Positions 18,872 to 30,265 of a stretch of 64,000 nt of DNA are shown here, in pieces. A program made the position numbers and the translations under genes. The DNA comes from Siderastrea radians. Its lineage: Eukaryota; Cnidaria; Anthozoa; Scleractinia; Rhizangiidae. The notes beneath the pieces were generated by a model. That model worked only from the letters and a program-made list of their open reading frames with translations. It was not told where the DNA came from and ran no database searches. How positions within the stretch are numbered: the first letter of the stretch is position 1; each line of letters begins with the position of its first letter. The stretch spans positions 32,051,375 to 32,115,374 of the forward strand of contig OZ024895.1 in the NCBI GenBank assembly GCA_964017195.1, written 5' to 3'.

Positions 18872-21175
18872 CAGGAGCCATAATCGGGGATGGAGACCGT
18901 AACTAACTGCCATTTTCAGTATTGGCGTTGGCCCCATCGAAAAAGACAAATGTGCTATTTTTAGAAAAAATTGCGTCATCGCGCGTGACACACGCGCGTG
19001 TGTGTTGCGAGGACTCCGCGCAGAGAAAAACAAACAAAATGGCGTCGGAAATTACCTTTGTTGGAGATGATTAAATTCAATTTCTGTCATCAGTGTCACT
19101 TCCTAATTTGAGGCAAGCCCTTGGGGAGAACTTTCTGGATAGTGACTCTGGATATGAGGATTATACAGTGATTCTGATGATGGCAGTGAGAATATTTTAG
19201 AAAAATCCTGTGGCGAAGATGTGTCGGACATGTCAGACGAGGATTTCCCCGTTAGACGGAAGAAACGTTTTACGGGCAAAAATGGCGTCGAACTACGAAA
19301 AAATCAGTTGAAGGCGAATCAGGCAGAAAAAGGGAAAATACATCTCGAATATATATTTGCTCTAAGGACGTACAGAGATTGAAGGGCAGCCGCAAAGACT
19401 GTAAAATGATTTTCCAAGCACGTACTGAAGAAAAGTAACGCACTGATAAATCGTTGTCACTTTTTTCACTGCAAGAAAAATAGTAACATATTTTCAAATA
19501 CCGAGTCAGCAAAGAAAATGTCTGTTGAGATTTCTCAGCGTATGTTTTCTGAAATAATGCCCGCCTTTACCGAAATGGACGAAATGTTTATAAGGTGAAT
19601 GAAGGCCAAGAATAGTGAAAAGCGCGCCTTGTTTTCAATCAAATGCTCTCGTGGTGCGTTATCAATCGTCGACAAAATAGAGAACTGGAAAAACACCAAG
19701 AGAAAAAAAACTACTTCCGTCGATGAGAAGGAGAAAGAGGAAGTGAAACTCCATGCTGCCCTAGTACTTAATATTACTTTCTGGGCAATTTACGAACCTA
19801 GAAGGGATACATAGCGCAGTGGATGTGGCAAGGGTTTCAACGACAAAGTGAGCTTAATTATTTTTCTCTGCCAGCACCCCGGCGAGAAAAATCACTTTGT
19901 ATTGAAGCAAAATTAAGAAGAAATTACGACTGAACGTCACTGAGACACAAATCTAAGTTGTTTCAGAGTGCTTGATTTCTTAGGACGAAAAAAAACTGTA
20001 GAAATAGAATTTTAAGCATTTAGCGCTTTGTTTACAATTTCTTTCATCGTCCAGTCAATCACTTGTTCTTAAAATTTCACAAACAGCAGGTTTCATACGG
20101 AAGGCTTTGACTCCGAAATATCGAGACAAGACAAAATAAAGCACAGTAAAATTGGAAAGAAGCATTTAATAAAAATTGTCACACTTTTTAAGGCGATTCA
20201 GTACAAAAATCATGCAACAGTCTGAACGACAGGCATTGAACAAATCCAGTACCAGAAAAGGCGACATTTTTTGGCTATACCACACAAAATTGACCCTGGT
20301 TTACCTGTACTCGTTGTGGCTCTATCTGTGTTCCCTTGGGCAGCTCCAGACATTTAGACACAAGTCGGATGCCATGTAAAATACGTTGAATCACTTTCAC
20401 GTCGTTTGAGTGTTATTTTTACCATTCCGTCGGCGGGCTATAAACTAAGAAACACTGCGTTTTGTGGTTTGCGTTTAAAAAGTAAGATGGTGAATTCTAA
20501 TGTTCCTCACCTTCGTAGTCTTGTTTCCGTGAGCTGCACAGTAATTATCGTTCAAGTTTAATTATTAATCCTGTCTTCAGTTCGATCAAACAAACACATG
20601 ATGGCTCCGTTGTCAGCGTTGTGCGAACGGAGCGATTTCAAACTCGTTCATTTGAACTCCCGCAGCCATAACGGTGAGATCGTACGGCTTCAATCCGCTT
20701 TGAACGACGGTTACAACCATTTTCAGGAAAAATCAAACACGTACCACATTTCAGAGCCCATAATTGGGAGATTTTTCTCAGACCTTGTGCTTGTACATTC
20801 ACTTCGGAGCAGTTTCATTGATTCATTCAGCTCCGCAAAGAAACGCTGCAACACTTCGCAAGGTTTTGGCGCCTTTTTCGGTCAGTCATGTGATCGCGAT
20901 CGATTCTTGTTCCCTTTTATCTCGGAGTTTCTCTCTCTTTTTTTCTCTTTCTTGATTTTATAGCAATTAGTGATTGCGTTTTTAATAATAAAAACAATTG
21001 TGTACTCGGGCATACCGGATATCAAATAATTATAACCACGCAAATTTGCGTGTAGCCACGCGCGTTTATGACGCTGAGGGTGGCGCAATTTTTTCTAAAA
21101 ATAGCACATTTGTCTTTTTCGATGGGGCTGCGTGGACCCCGCGCTTACGGTCTCCGTCCCCGATTATGGCTCCTG
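18872..21175. mobile_element. 2.3-kb DNA transposon with ~100-bp inverted ends
   Basis: The left end CAGGAGCCATAATCGGGGAT and the right end ATGGCTCCTG with upstream TCCCCGATT are inverted repeats. The similarity continues inward over ATCGAAAAAGACAAATGTGC. GTATTAC flanks both ends (18865-18871, 21176-21182), a 7-bp target duplication. The insertion interrupts the array unit 1 sequence that is continuous elsewhere (for example at 31315). Inside, 19039 onward reads a decayed acidic N-terminus (see next entry). Other frames up to 121 codons in the right half match nothing. The superfamily is undetermined; ends starting CAG and a duplication of 7-8 bp would suit hAT-like elements. Confidence 0.7.
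19039..19815 (+). pseudogene. decayed N-terminal region of the element's own protein
   Basis: From the ATG at 19039: MASEITFVGDD, a stop, then IQFLSSVSLPNLRQALGENF and LDSDSGYEDY. A frameshift leads to an acidic stretch with SCGEDVSDMSDEDFPVRRKK and LRKNQLKANQAEKGKIHLEY. Further open stretches run to about 19815 (SEKRALFSIKCSRGA). An acidic start followed by a basic patch is common in transposases, but no catalytic motif is visible. Its place inside the inverted ends makes it the likely transposase remnant. Confidence 0.4.
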
Positions 21176-21182
21176 GTATTAC

Positions 21183-22230
21183 TAGTTAAGGTAGGCCGTC
21201 TCAAGAGAAGCTAATAATAAAGGAAACGACTGTTTCATTATTCATCTAGTTCTTACTTCACGACGAGACTATTTGACATTTTTTTCTGTTAAGTTGCCGG
21301 AGGTGGGGTGCAGGAATCCCCCCCCCCCTCTACCCCCACACCTATTTTCTGTTGCAGGTGTTATCGTCAGCGAAGAGAATGATTTGAGCCGTTTTCGTTT
21401 CGAAGATCATGCTATGCAATTGGCGTGTTTTATTCTTTAGTAACAGGTTTTTCTTATCTCAATTGAAGCGGTCTGCGTAATGACCAGCGCTGGCCAGCGA
21501 GCCCTCGGGCAGGAGAAACTCCTCTTGTACCATCGGTGAAATTACACCTCCCCATCTTATATAGGTTATGAACATGATTAATTTGTAAATTTGAATAATG
21601 TTTTCAATAAGGGCTGTATCGGAAAACAGGGCAAGATAATTCACATATTTGAGGTCGAATAACAGCGTTAGGGTACTCAATCTGTTAGCTGCACACCGTC
21701 ACTAAATTCCGAAGGAGGACTCCTCCAGGGAGGGGTAGGGGTCACACGCACTTGCTCACAGAGAATGTCACGTGATTAAGTTCTGCGATGTTCATGTGCT
21801 AATGTGGTTGACGAAGAAGGGCTGGATTTTCTGTTTTCATCTGTGCTGTGTTTCTGCGCATGAGGTAGGCAGTGGAGCCCATAATACATTACAGTGATAA
21901 TCTACGTAGACAAGAAGCGTTTGAATTTCAGTGTTACATTCTGTTTCGTGATCGCGTTTCGGGATGGTGTGGCTTGTTGCAAGTTATGACTATTTTTTCC
22001 ATACCTTTTTAGCGTTGATCCGAAGACTGTCTTCTGTGTTTAATCTGTGCTTTTCATTATCGTTAAAGTGGGTTTTCGAACTAATTATACTTTCCACTGC
22101 TTTAAATTGTATGTAAGTCGTATGATTCGTAATTGAAAATCAGGATGTGTTCCAAAATAGCGGGACCTCTGGATTTAGGACATGAAATGAACAATTTCAG
22201 ACGGAAAAGTTGTTACACTGTATACACAGA
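21183..22230 (+). repeat. array unit 1, C block
   Basis: Continues the unit after the transposon. It starts TAGTTAAGGTAGGCCGTCTC and matches 5840-6550 and the C blocks of units 2, 3 and 4, through GCGTTTGAATTTCAGTGTTA and the CAGGATGTGTTCCAAAATAG end. Confidence 0.65.
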
Positions 22231-22330
22231 GCTCTCAAGTCTCACGCATTAAGCGTGAGACTCACGCAACAGACGAATGCAATCTTACACTCTCACGCTG
22301 AAACTAATATTTCTCACGCATTTAAGGTTT
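22231..22330. repeat. CTCACGC motif cluster
   Basis: TCTCACGC or its complement GCGTGAGA occurs about six times in 95 bp, including CTCACGCATTAAGCGTGAGA as a hairpin. Origin unknown. Confidence 0.5.
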
Positions 22331-23925
22331 TTGATTTAAACAGTTCATTTTGAGGCAGAAAATTGCTGCTTAAGTTAAGTGACTGCCTAATGAACCATCA
22401 CTCTGGGAATAACTCACTCCATGTTCCCCTTGTACCGGCTTTGAACGCTTTCTTCTCGTGCAGAGCCAGCCTTATTTACTAACTATTGCACATGCTCACA
22501 TGCTGACCGCAGACCGGTAACGTGGACTCTCTCCACACACGATGGCGGAACTACAACAAAGAGCATCAGTGATCAGAGTGACAGCATGTAGAAGAAACTT
22601 CTGTTGTTTAGCGTTATGACATGTTAATTGACTTCTGGATAAGACAGAATGTTAAGAAAGAGTTGATATTAGTCCAATTGGAAGAAAATTCTGGGATGTG
22701 AATAGTTACTTTCGAAGGGCCTCGTTTCTGCTCAGAATAAAGAAAAACACGTCTTAGCTACTTCAATTTATCGAAATGTTCTGGGCAGCATGCCCCCTGA
22801 CCACCCCCCTAGAAAGGTGACACCTTCAGTGTCACAACAGACGGCCATGCCATCAAAAATCTCACTATTTGTTAACAAATCAACTTGAGAACTCTGTATA
22901 CATTTAACACAGTGACTAATTCTAGTCACGACGTATTAAGCAATTCACTTCCATCCATAAATACAGTGGAACCACAAGATAATGCGGGTTTCAATTCCAG
23001 CTGTTACCATACCTCCCCAGACACACTCCCGGGGATTTTTTTACTTGAGTCCTATTCCCCAACCCCAGGCATACAAAAGGGGACAATTTTAGAACAGTTG
23101 AAAACCCTTCTGAGTTCTGAAGTAGGGCAAATAATCTTAATCTGATTAACCTGAATGGAACTCCAATCACACTGCCTTGTAATTTAAGGTGAATTACTGA
23201 CAACTCTTAAATTCCTAGAAAAAATGTGGAATGGCATCTTTTGTATCTTTCAGTGACAATTTATTTCTTGTCTTCAACAAAATCAAAATGTTTAACTCTA
23301 ACTATATATTACAACGTCATTAATACATCTGAAACAAGAAAATGAATTTCATTAAACCAAAAACACTAAGCTATATTTCTTCTGGGGGAAACCCGAAGCT
23401 CTATCTCTTGGATAGTAATTTACCAAAAGCAATCTTTTTTACTCCTATATGTAAAAGACAGGGTATTTTTTCTGCAACAATTTGTTTACAAACTGCTCAA
23501 AAATTACCTGGAAAATGTATAACACATAGACTTAATGCCCATTCTATCAAGCCATGAACATTCCTTGCATGTAAGGAGTTATTAAGTTGGGTCGACTTGC
23601 CTTGCCCCCTACCCTCAGAAGAAAACCACGTGAAAACGTGTGGGCCAGAAGGGCTGGAGTTTCTGGGGGGGTAGGAGGGGGGAAAGGGACTGGGAAAATG
23701 TGTTGGTTATAAATTATAGAGTTCTCTGTGTGCAGGGTTTTGGCTAAGATTTATTTGGCTTTCAAATTGAACAGTTTTATGTTGCAGCACCCAGTGATCG
23801 GTTGAATCATGCAATTGCTACACAGTTTTGAATTAACCCTTAAAGCCCCAACATCATTAATACAAATTCTCCTTGCTGGTCTCCATAGAATTTATGATTA
23901 CTGATTTGGAGAATCTGTTTGAACA
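22331..23925. other. ZNF1 5' flank, diverged
   Basis: From about 23020 this is a diverged relative of 35560-36480 and 55010-55960 (TCCTATTCCCCA, TTCTTCTGGGGGAA, AAAATTACCTG). An ATGGCGGAACTACAACAAAG start at 22542 is followed by a short frame only. No coding exon could be supported, though the missing 5' exons of the ZNF genes may lie in these flanks. Confidence 0.4.
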
Positions 23926-23929
23926 TTAA

Positions 23930-24308
23930 AGGGGCAGTCTCATGGTGATTTTCTTATCTTCTTTGTCACAAGTTTGATTTATTTATATCAAAGTACCTTG
24001 CTCATACATGAATTGCTTTTAGACCACAAGGGGACAATATTAAATGAATTTTCCAAAAAGAAAAAACAAGCCAAAATTAGTTTTTAAATATTTTATCTGA
24101 GACATAAGGCATAAACTTGAAAAATTCTGCCAGAAGTTTTCAAGTCACACGCCATTTCCATCCTGGCCATCCCTCTCCAGACATACTTATTATAGTTTCC
24201 GTGTACTGGAATACCCATTTTAATATTACTGGACCATTATTTTAGGCTTCCATAGGTAAAAATGTGTCTTTTGGCTTTTCACAGTGATGCTAAAAATTGA
24301 CTGCCCCT
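23930..24308. mobile_element. TTAA-flanked MITE (Kolobok/piggyBac-like target)
   Basis: AGGGGCAGTC at the left and GACTGCCCCT at the right are perfect 10-bp inverted ends flanked by TTAA (23926-23929, 24309-24312). The homologous flanks of ZNF2 and ZNF3 lack the element. TTAA targets are used by Kolobok and piggyBac elements. No coding sequence. Confidence 0.65.
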
Positions 24309-24312
24309 TTAA

Positions 24313-24925
24313 GACAATTCAATGTTTGGCGATCATTTGCAAAATTCTTATGACCTGTATGAGGAGAAATTTGATGCTGATCAGTATTGGGGCTTAAGGG
24401 GTATAAGAAGTTAAATTTGTGGCTTATAGGCATGCATCTCTGTTGATCAACTGTGCATTCAACATCAGTCACTTGATAATATTTATTCATTTCATCAGGA
24501 CAATAAGTTTTAATTTTGAGCTTCTGGATTGTGTTCCTTGTATGTTTTTCAGTGCTGAAATGTTTCACAGCTGTTGATACTGCTGCATTTTGAACTTCAT
24601 AGTAGCCATCATGTTATTGATAGCACAACAAATACTGAAAGGTTTTGTTTTTAAGATTGTTAGCAAATTTTTATCCATGCAGGTAAATCTCCTTTTTGCT
24701 GACCTACTAAGTGTAGAAAACTGGAACTCTTTCTCACAACATCTCAAAAGCAATTTTATCTGAAATTTGTAACTACTGAAAAATATCTTACTTTTTGAAG
24801 GTAATGCTTTTGATTTTGTACCTAAATGCACATCGAAGTAAGGTATTCGAAAAGGAGAGAGAATTTTGGCGAAGAAACCTTCAATATAAGCAGTGTCTAA
24901 GACAGAAGAATAAATCCCAGATTTC
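24313..24925. other. ZNF1 5' flank continued
   Basis: Resembles 37040-37140 and 56530-56630 (GCTTCTGGATTG, CATCAGTCAC/CATCAG). Minus-strand frames of 92 and 120 codons here match no family and are not conserved in the other units. Confidence 0.4.
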
Positions 24926-25060
24926 ATAATAATAATAATAATAATAATTTAATAATAATAATAATAATAGTAATAATACAAAATGTAATAACGACTTTAT
25001 TTAATTAAGTAGTGCATCCACGAGGTGGCTCGTCGCCCACTTATTCCAATTACAGTGTGC
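24926..25060 (-). mobile_element. 3' tail of a retroelement (AAT repeats)
   Basis: On the minus strand TTAAATAAAGTCGTTATTAC leads into a run of ATT trinucleotides (24928-24976). An AATAAAG signal followed by a trinucleotide tail is typical of LINE or SINE 3' ends. The rest of the element is not recognisable. Confidence 0.45.
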
Positions 25061-26046
25061 ACTAACTACAGTCTACTTTTACACAAAATTAAGATTTAAG
25101 GTGATTCCATAGAAATAGAAGTAATATTCAAAATTTTCTAAGACTTGGTCCAAATGAACATTAAAAAAATGGCGCTTGTTTTGGCACAACATGGATAGCC
25201 ATTGATAGCAACTATAGGACCTGCAAAGTTTTCCTGAGGAAGCCTAGTAATCAGAAATGAGAACTATAATTGCTTTAAAAAGTCATTACTTGTTTTGAAA
25301 TATGGTAGCAGTTCAACAAAATATACATTAATCTTGCATTGTATGCTATACTTTAGTTGAACAGGAATTAAGGACACGAAAAAAATTTAAGAATTTGCTG
25401 CCTACGTACATACCCTGCTGTACCTAAAAACGTGTTCTTTTTGGCATTTACATAAAAATATCGCAAACCACAATTTTTAACTTTTCTTGAAATCGCGATA
25501 TATTGTACTCGACCATGTTTAAAAAAATGGGGGTCACTGAGCTCGTTTAAGGGGAAAACGACCTGTTATTTCTCTGAGCGGCTCAGTTTTCATAGAAAAC
25601 CTACCAAGTTCTGAAGGTGCATGCGCTAGTGCGCATGCTAAAAACGTAATTAAATGATCGGCAGAAAGGATGCGCAATGCAATTGAAGGGAATCGCCTTA
25701 AGTAAAAACAGCAGTGTTTTAGGTTACTATTGTCCTTTAACCCAATCAAGCCTGGGGGGGGGGGGGAGGCACATTGTGCCCGGGCTGAATTTAACCAATT
25801 GTAACTTTTAAACGGCTCGACAAATAATCACCAAATCTCGTGACTTTTCCTAAAATTTATCAGAGAAAGTTAATTCTTTTCAAGATCTGTAGGGGGGCAC
25901 AAACCCCAGGCTCAGAAACTCAAAGAAGCCCAGGCAAAATAGGGTAAAAGCAGAAGCAGTGAATGAACTTGCAGTTCTTTTTAAACAGAAAATGTGTTCG
26001 ATTTGTGTTTTTGGCTTCCTAATGGCACGGCTGTTGTTTCCTTCAG
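25061..26046 (+). other. presumed intron / 5' flank of ZNF1
   Basis: No recognised exon. It contains a G run (25747-25759). The 3' end reads TTGTTTCCTTCAG, a strong splice acceptor whose counterparts precede ZNF2 and ZNF3. Confidence 0.45.
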
Positions 26047-26048
26047 AA

Positions 26049-26840
26049 ATGTTTTCACAAGATATACGAAACGTGAATGTTGAGAAGAATACTGGAAGGA
26101 AACCTTTCAAATGCAACACCTGCAGAAAGAGTTTTGATTACCAGTCAAAGCTGAAAAGACACCTGATGGTACACAGTGGTGAGAGACCGTACAAGTGTAC
26201 TCAATGCGACAAATGTTTTAGAGAGTCATCATATCTGAAAATACACATGAGGATACACAGTGGTGAGAAACCGTACAAGTGTACTCAATGTGACAAATGT
26301 TTTAGACGGTCTTCATATCTGAAAAACCACATGAGGATACACAGTGGTGAGCGACCGTACAAGTGTTATCAATGTGACAAATGTTTTAGTGTGTCATCAT
26401 GTCTGAAAATACACATGAGGATACACAGTGGTGAGAGGAGATATGAATGTACTCATTGTAACAAACGTTTCCGCCAGTCATCAAATTTGAAATCTCACCT
26501 GAGGGTGCACAATGGTGAGAAACCATACAAATGCACTCAGTGTGACAAATGCTTCAGTCAGAAGTCGGGTCTGCTATATCACAACAGAGCAAGTCATGAT
26601 TTTTCGCTTCACAAGTGCAACCTTTGTGACAAATGTTTCAAAGATGACAGCAGTCTGAAGAGGCATAATTGCAGCAAACGTTCTGCCATAGACAAAGAAA
26701 GATTCACCTGCTGGATGTGCCAAGAATATTGCCATAATTATTGTGGAATTCTATATCACATGTATAAACATATGACGAGACCAAGGTTTGTAAGTACTGG
26801 CAGTGATGAAGTTATGATTCTGGAAAATATTTGCCCTTAA
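26049..26840 (+). CDS. C2H2 zinc-finger protein ZNF1
   Basis: Encodes about 263 residues with eight C-terminally packed zinc fingers, so a nuclear DNA-binding protein is expected. Finger starts (residue after the ATG at 26049): FKCNTC at 18, then YKCTQC, YKCTQC, YKCYQC, YECTHC and YKCTQC at 28-residue steps. Seventh is HKCNLC, which ends H-N-C and lacks its last His. Last is FTCWMCQEYCHNYCGILYH, with normal C2H2 spacing but Cys and Ile at the usual Phe and Leu positions. Linkers are S/T-GE(K/R)P-like. Helix contact residues (-1,2,3,6): YSKR, ESYI, RSYN, VSCI, QSNS, QSGY, DSSR. The frame is open back to 25959, but those codons lie across a conserved acceptor (exon from 26047), so the start inside this exon or in an unseen upstream exon is more likely. 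The tail TRPRFVSTGSDEVMILENIC is shared by all copies. No KRAB, BTB or other effector domain is visible in this exon. Confidence 0.9.
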   Translation: MFSQDIRNVNVEKNTGRKPFKCNTCRKSFDYQSKLKRHLMVHSGERPYKCTQCDKCFRESSYLKIHMRIHSGEKPYKCTQCDKCFRRSSYLKNHMRIHSGERPYKCYQCDKCFSVSSCLKIHMRIHSGERRYECTHCNKRFRQSSNLKSHLRVHNGEKPYKCTQCDKCFSQKSGLLYHNRASHDFSLHKCNLCDKCFKDDSSLKRHNCSKRSAIDKERFTCWMCQEYCHNYCGILYHMYKHMTRPRFVSTGSDEVMILENICP

Positions 26841-27057
26841 TAGGTCTTTGTCTCCGCATTTTAAAATATGGCAAAATAGGGGAGAATGTATTTGTGGAAA
26901 GATTTTTTTAGGGTACATGAAGACAACGGTCTAATTGCAACCTAATTTCCTTTATTTATTGAAAATTAGAGAAATTAATCCAACTGAAAACAGGTTGGTC
27001 TCTCTGTAGGATGTGTAGCATTCAAAAGGATTCTGCTGTTTGTCGTTTTCTCCTTTT
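26841..27057 (+). other. ZNF1 3' flank / UTR
   Basis: Begins TAGGTCTTTGTCTCCGCATT, nearly identical after ZNF2 (39675) and close after ZNF3 (58584). No AATAAA is present near the stop. Confidence 0.5.
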
Positions 27058-27290
27058 AAAAAAATAATAGTAATAATAATAATATAATAATAATAATAAT
27101 AATAATAAAAATAATAATAATAATAATCAACTTTATTTAAAGGAGGGTTACAACAAACAATAAAAAGTGATAAAAGTGCGGCCCTCGAATTACAACTAAT
27201 AGAAATAAGAATAAAAAAGTACTTTAAATGAAAAAAAAAGACGAGGAAGAATGCCCTTAAAAACTAGATGCAAGAAATCGCCGAGACGTT
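27058..27290 (-). mobile_element. retroelement 3' end in the ZNF 3' flank (unit 1)
   Basis: On the minus strand CTCCTTTAAATAAAGTTG runs into ATT repeats (27065-27127). The same insertion follows ZNF2 (39893-40120) and is absent after ZNF3, so it entered an ancestor of units 1 and 2. The coding part is not present. Confidence 0.5.
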
Positions 27291-28310
27291 TCATCTTTTG
27301 ATTAAGAACACAATGGCACCACCTTAACCATTTTTAAGCTTTTCTTACAATGTTGAAAGGATTGTCGAATACTCAAGTACCTTTTTGAGAGAATACCACA
27401 ACTTAGGTTGGATGTGACGTGTTTTAATAGTCAAGATTTACTTACCCCAAAATGATAGTCCTTGGTAGTGAAACCTTTTACTCAGTCATCCTGTCCGTTC
27501 ACGGACATTTGAGCCACCAAAAAAGTCTCTTAAATGGCTGTTATTTTCCCAGTCTGAGTAAGAATTGTTGTTTGAATTATTTTGTCAAGAGTGATTACTT
27601 CCCAAAACTTACAATTATTAGAGATCTAGAATACTTGATCATGCAAGATGGCCTGTAGTCGTGAATTGTGGTGAGAGAGAACAAGAATATTTGGATTTTT
27701 TTGGCTGTGGCTAAAAGTGTGATGGGGACGTGGGGGCACGCGTTTGGGGACGCGGGACGGGGAGGGGGATGCGTGGGGATGTGAGATCGGGGACGCATGG
27801 ACGTGAGATCGGGGACGTAAAAAAATAGGGACGTCAGGACGTAAGATCGGGGACGCGTGTTATATAGCAGAAAAGCGGAAAAAAGTGACTTAAAGCTGAT
27901 TTCTTTGAACGAAACAGCACAAACATCGGTAATTTTCCTATCAATCCGCATAGACCTGCCAATCACAAATGCCTTTCTTTCCGCACTTCTTGAGAGTTTA
28001 AACTATGTTCACTGAGATTTTCAATCCATCGAACCCAAACTGTGTAAAGAGAAAGTTCATGACATTTCCCTGGAGTTTGTAACAGATTTCCTATGAAATT
28101 TTCATGTTTTCTGGCCGCAGGAACATGTTATCTTCCACCTTGTTGGTAGCTTTTTCTTCTAGTGACCAGTCTCTTTACAATTAATTCTGTTCACTGTTGT
28201 GTTGGCCGCTACATTTTGAAAAGGCCTTTCTCGTTTGACGGTGCGAAAATCCAAAGCATACGTGCAGTCACTAAAATTACATGAAGTTTGGACCGATTTA
28301 TTTCTCAGAG
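27291..28310 (+). repeat. ZNF 3' flank, duplicated after ZNF2
   Basis: Close copy of 40120-41150 with a few percent differences. It contains the GGGGACG-rich minisatellite (27720-27860). Minus-strand frames of about 120 codons arise from this low-complexity tract (Pro/Arg/His-rich) and are not taken as genes. Confidence 0.7.
27720..27860 (+). repeat. GGGGACG minisatellite
   Basis: About ten loosely spaced copies of GGGGACG or GAGATCGGGGACG; duplicated at 40550-40690 and present inverted at 41500-41600. Confidence 0.65.
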
Positions 28311-28663
28311 ATGCCCTACAAAGAAGGTACTAAAAACAACAAATCAATTTTAGCAAAAATTACTCTAGATCGCTGTCTAATAGAGACAATAATGGTGTGT
28401 GTATCACGGAACTACAACTATCGCATAACTTATACTCTAATATAATGGTACTTCTCGGAAATGAAAGACCAAATTCCCCAACAAAGTACCTGAAACATAT
28501 TAATAAATGCTACAGATACTGATATTTCAAACCGAAATTCCAAAATGGAAGGGGGGGGGGGGCTCATTACAAAATCTGGCTTCAAAAAGGGGGGTCTTAA
28601 TAGAGCTTTTACGGTACAATACTTTACTACTACAATTGTGAACAGAAATAATGCTACCTTTAA

Positions 28664-28897
28664 AGGAGCTACGTCACGGATAGCGCAACTTGAAAAAGCT
28701 GGCAAGTTTTTTCAAGTTTGTCATTCGTAATCCGTCTTAATCTCCCTCAGTCGTAACCAACCTTGTTTAGTTTTGGTTAATTATTACTTCTTTGGTGTTT
28801 TTCTAACTTAGGAAACTATTATTTTGAGGTTTCCGTTAATGAGAAAATACTTTTGTCAGATCAGAAAAATGAATGAAAACGCCGTGACATAGTTCCT
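28664..28897. mobile_element. TTAA-flanked MITE, unit 2 only
   Basis: AGGAGCTACGTCACGG and its inverted partner CCGTGACATAGTTCCT are flanked by TTAA (28660-28663, 28898-28901). Unit 3 shows the empty site (CTTTAAAGGAAAATGG near 44471). Related copies lie reversed at about 30036-30265 and 46824-47055. Confidence 0.7.
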
Positions 28898-30035
28898 TTA
28901 AAGGAAAATGGATTTAGCTTTCAAAAGGAATGATAATTCTCGCTAGCGAATCTAAATCAAACACAAGACAACAACCCAAGTACTCTTTTGGAAAGGAAGT
29001 TTATTTCCAATACAAGAAACTAGAGACACTACAAGAAGAACAACTGAATAACTAAACCGGAAATAAAACTTCAGCCTAAGTTTTCAGGATAGTGGGAGTC
29101 GACTGTATATATGTATATTTTGTTACTTGTTGCTTCTTGGATAGAACTTGAAATATCTTATTACGATCAGTAATTTTGCATTTTTGTTGAGTTGTAATGC
29201 TGTGTGCTTTTTTTCACTAATTGTGTCAGGTTTCATGTTCCAGAAATGTGACCCTTGCATGAGTTTAATTAGATTAACCGTTACGTTAATAAAGCTGTTA
29301 ACTGTGATCATTACATTGCTGTTTCTTGTTCAAATGTTGCGTCATTTGAGAAATCGCTCTTTTTTCCTCGAGCGGTCGAGAACTACAAGGAGTGCACAAT
29401 CAATAGGAGAATCTTCTAGAGGGATCCTACAGGAATTTGCAACTTACCACCAGAGCTTTGACGGAAAAGTGCAGGATACCAGAGCTACGTTGGTCTGTTT
29501 CCAGCCCCTATTTCTAAGAGGGAAGGGGGGGGGGGGGTGAAGGAGGGAATAGTTACGCGAGCGTACATGCTCGTTTAAAAGCGTTCGTTTGTTCGATGAT
29601 CGTTTTAAAAGATAGAAGGTCTGTGAACAATATAGAGCTTAGTGGCTACAGAGAGGGTAGAAAGAGCGAGATTAACGTTCTGTGCATAAAAAAAAGAATG
29701 AAAACCTAAACGTTTTCGACTTTTCTGGCGTTTTATTTTAAAACAGAGTCATCCTATTACTTGCGCACTTTCACAATTGAAAACGGAGATTTCGAAAGAA
29801 ACCTTTGATATTTTTCGAAGCCAAGATTTATCTTTTACGTGTATGCGGCAAAACGGACAATAACGATTATTAATTTGTATGGCCTCGCGGCCTTCCGTCC
29901 ACAGGTAAGCTGTAAAATCGAAAATGAAGATTTCTAAGAAGCCATTACAAGTGACGTAGAGTTTCTGGTTGTTTTCGCTGCGTGGAGAGCGAAAGCAAGT
30001 GGGAAAAAATTAAACTTGTGGATAGGAAATTATAA

Positions 30036-30265
30036 AGGAACTATGTCCCGGTATTTTTCACTTTTCTGATCTGACAAAATTATTTTCTCATTGAAGGAAG
30101 CCTCGCAGTAGTAGTTTCCCACGGTAGAAAAGAACCAAAGAAGTAATAATAAACCAAAACTAAACAAGGATGGTTACGACTGAGGGAGATTAAGATGGAT
30201 TACGAATAACAAACTTGAAAAAACTTGCCAGTTTTTGAAAGATGCGTTATCCTTGGCGTGGCTCC
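30036..30265. mobile_element. TTAA-type MITE, same family (unit 2)
   Basis: TAAAGGAACTATGTCCCGG to GGCGTGGCTCCTTTAA. The internal sequence (GGATGGTTACGACTGAGGGA) is the reverse complement of the 28664 copy. Unit 3 has the orthologous copy; unit 1 has an empty site near 18345. Confidence 0.6.

Noticed and set aside
20598..20963. 121-codon + strand frame
   Set aside because: Lies in the non-coding right half of the 18872-21175 transposon and matches no transposase motif; Leu/Phe-rich end is low complexity.
22542..22620. ATGGCGGAACTACAACAAAG as first exon of ZNF1
   Set aside because: Good start context but no consensus donor before the stop and no counterpart upstream of ZNF2 or ZNF3.
25959..26046. 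Upstream extension of ZNF1 to an earlier ATG
   Set aside because: Crosses a pyrimidine-rich acceptor conserved with ZNF2 and ZNF3, where the equivalent sequence is clearly not coding; treated as intron.
27595..27966. 123- to 143-codon minus-strand frames after ZNF1 and ZNF2
   Set aside because: Created by the GGGGACG minisatellite and not conserved in frame between the two copies.
29148..29540. 130-codon + strand frame with hydrophobic start
   Set aside because: Orthologous positions in units 1, 3 and 4 are frame-shifted or stopped and the end is a poly-G artefact, so it is not maintained as protein.
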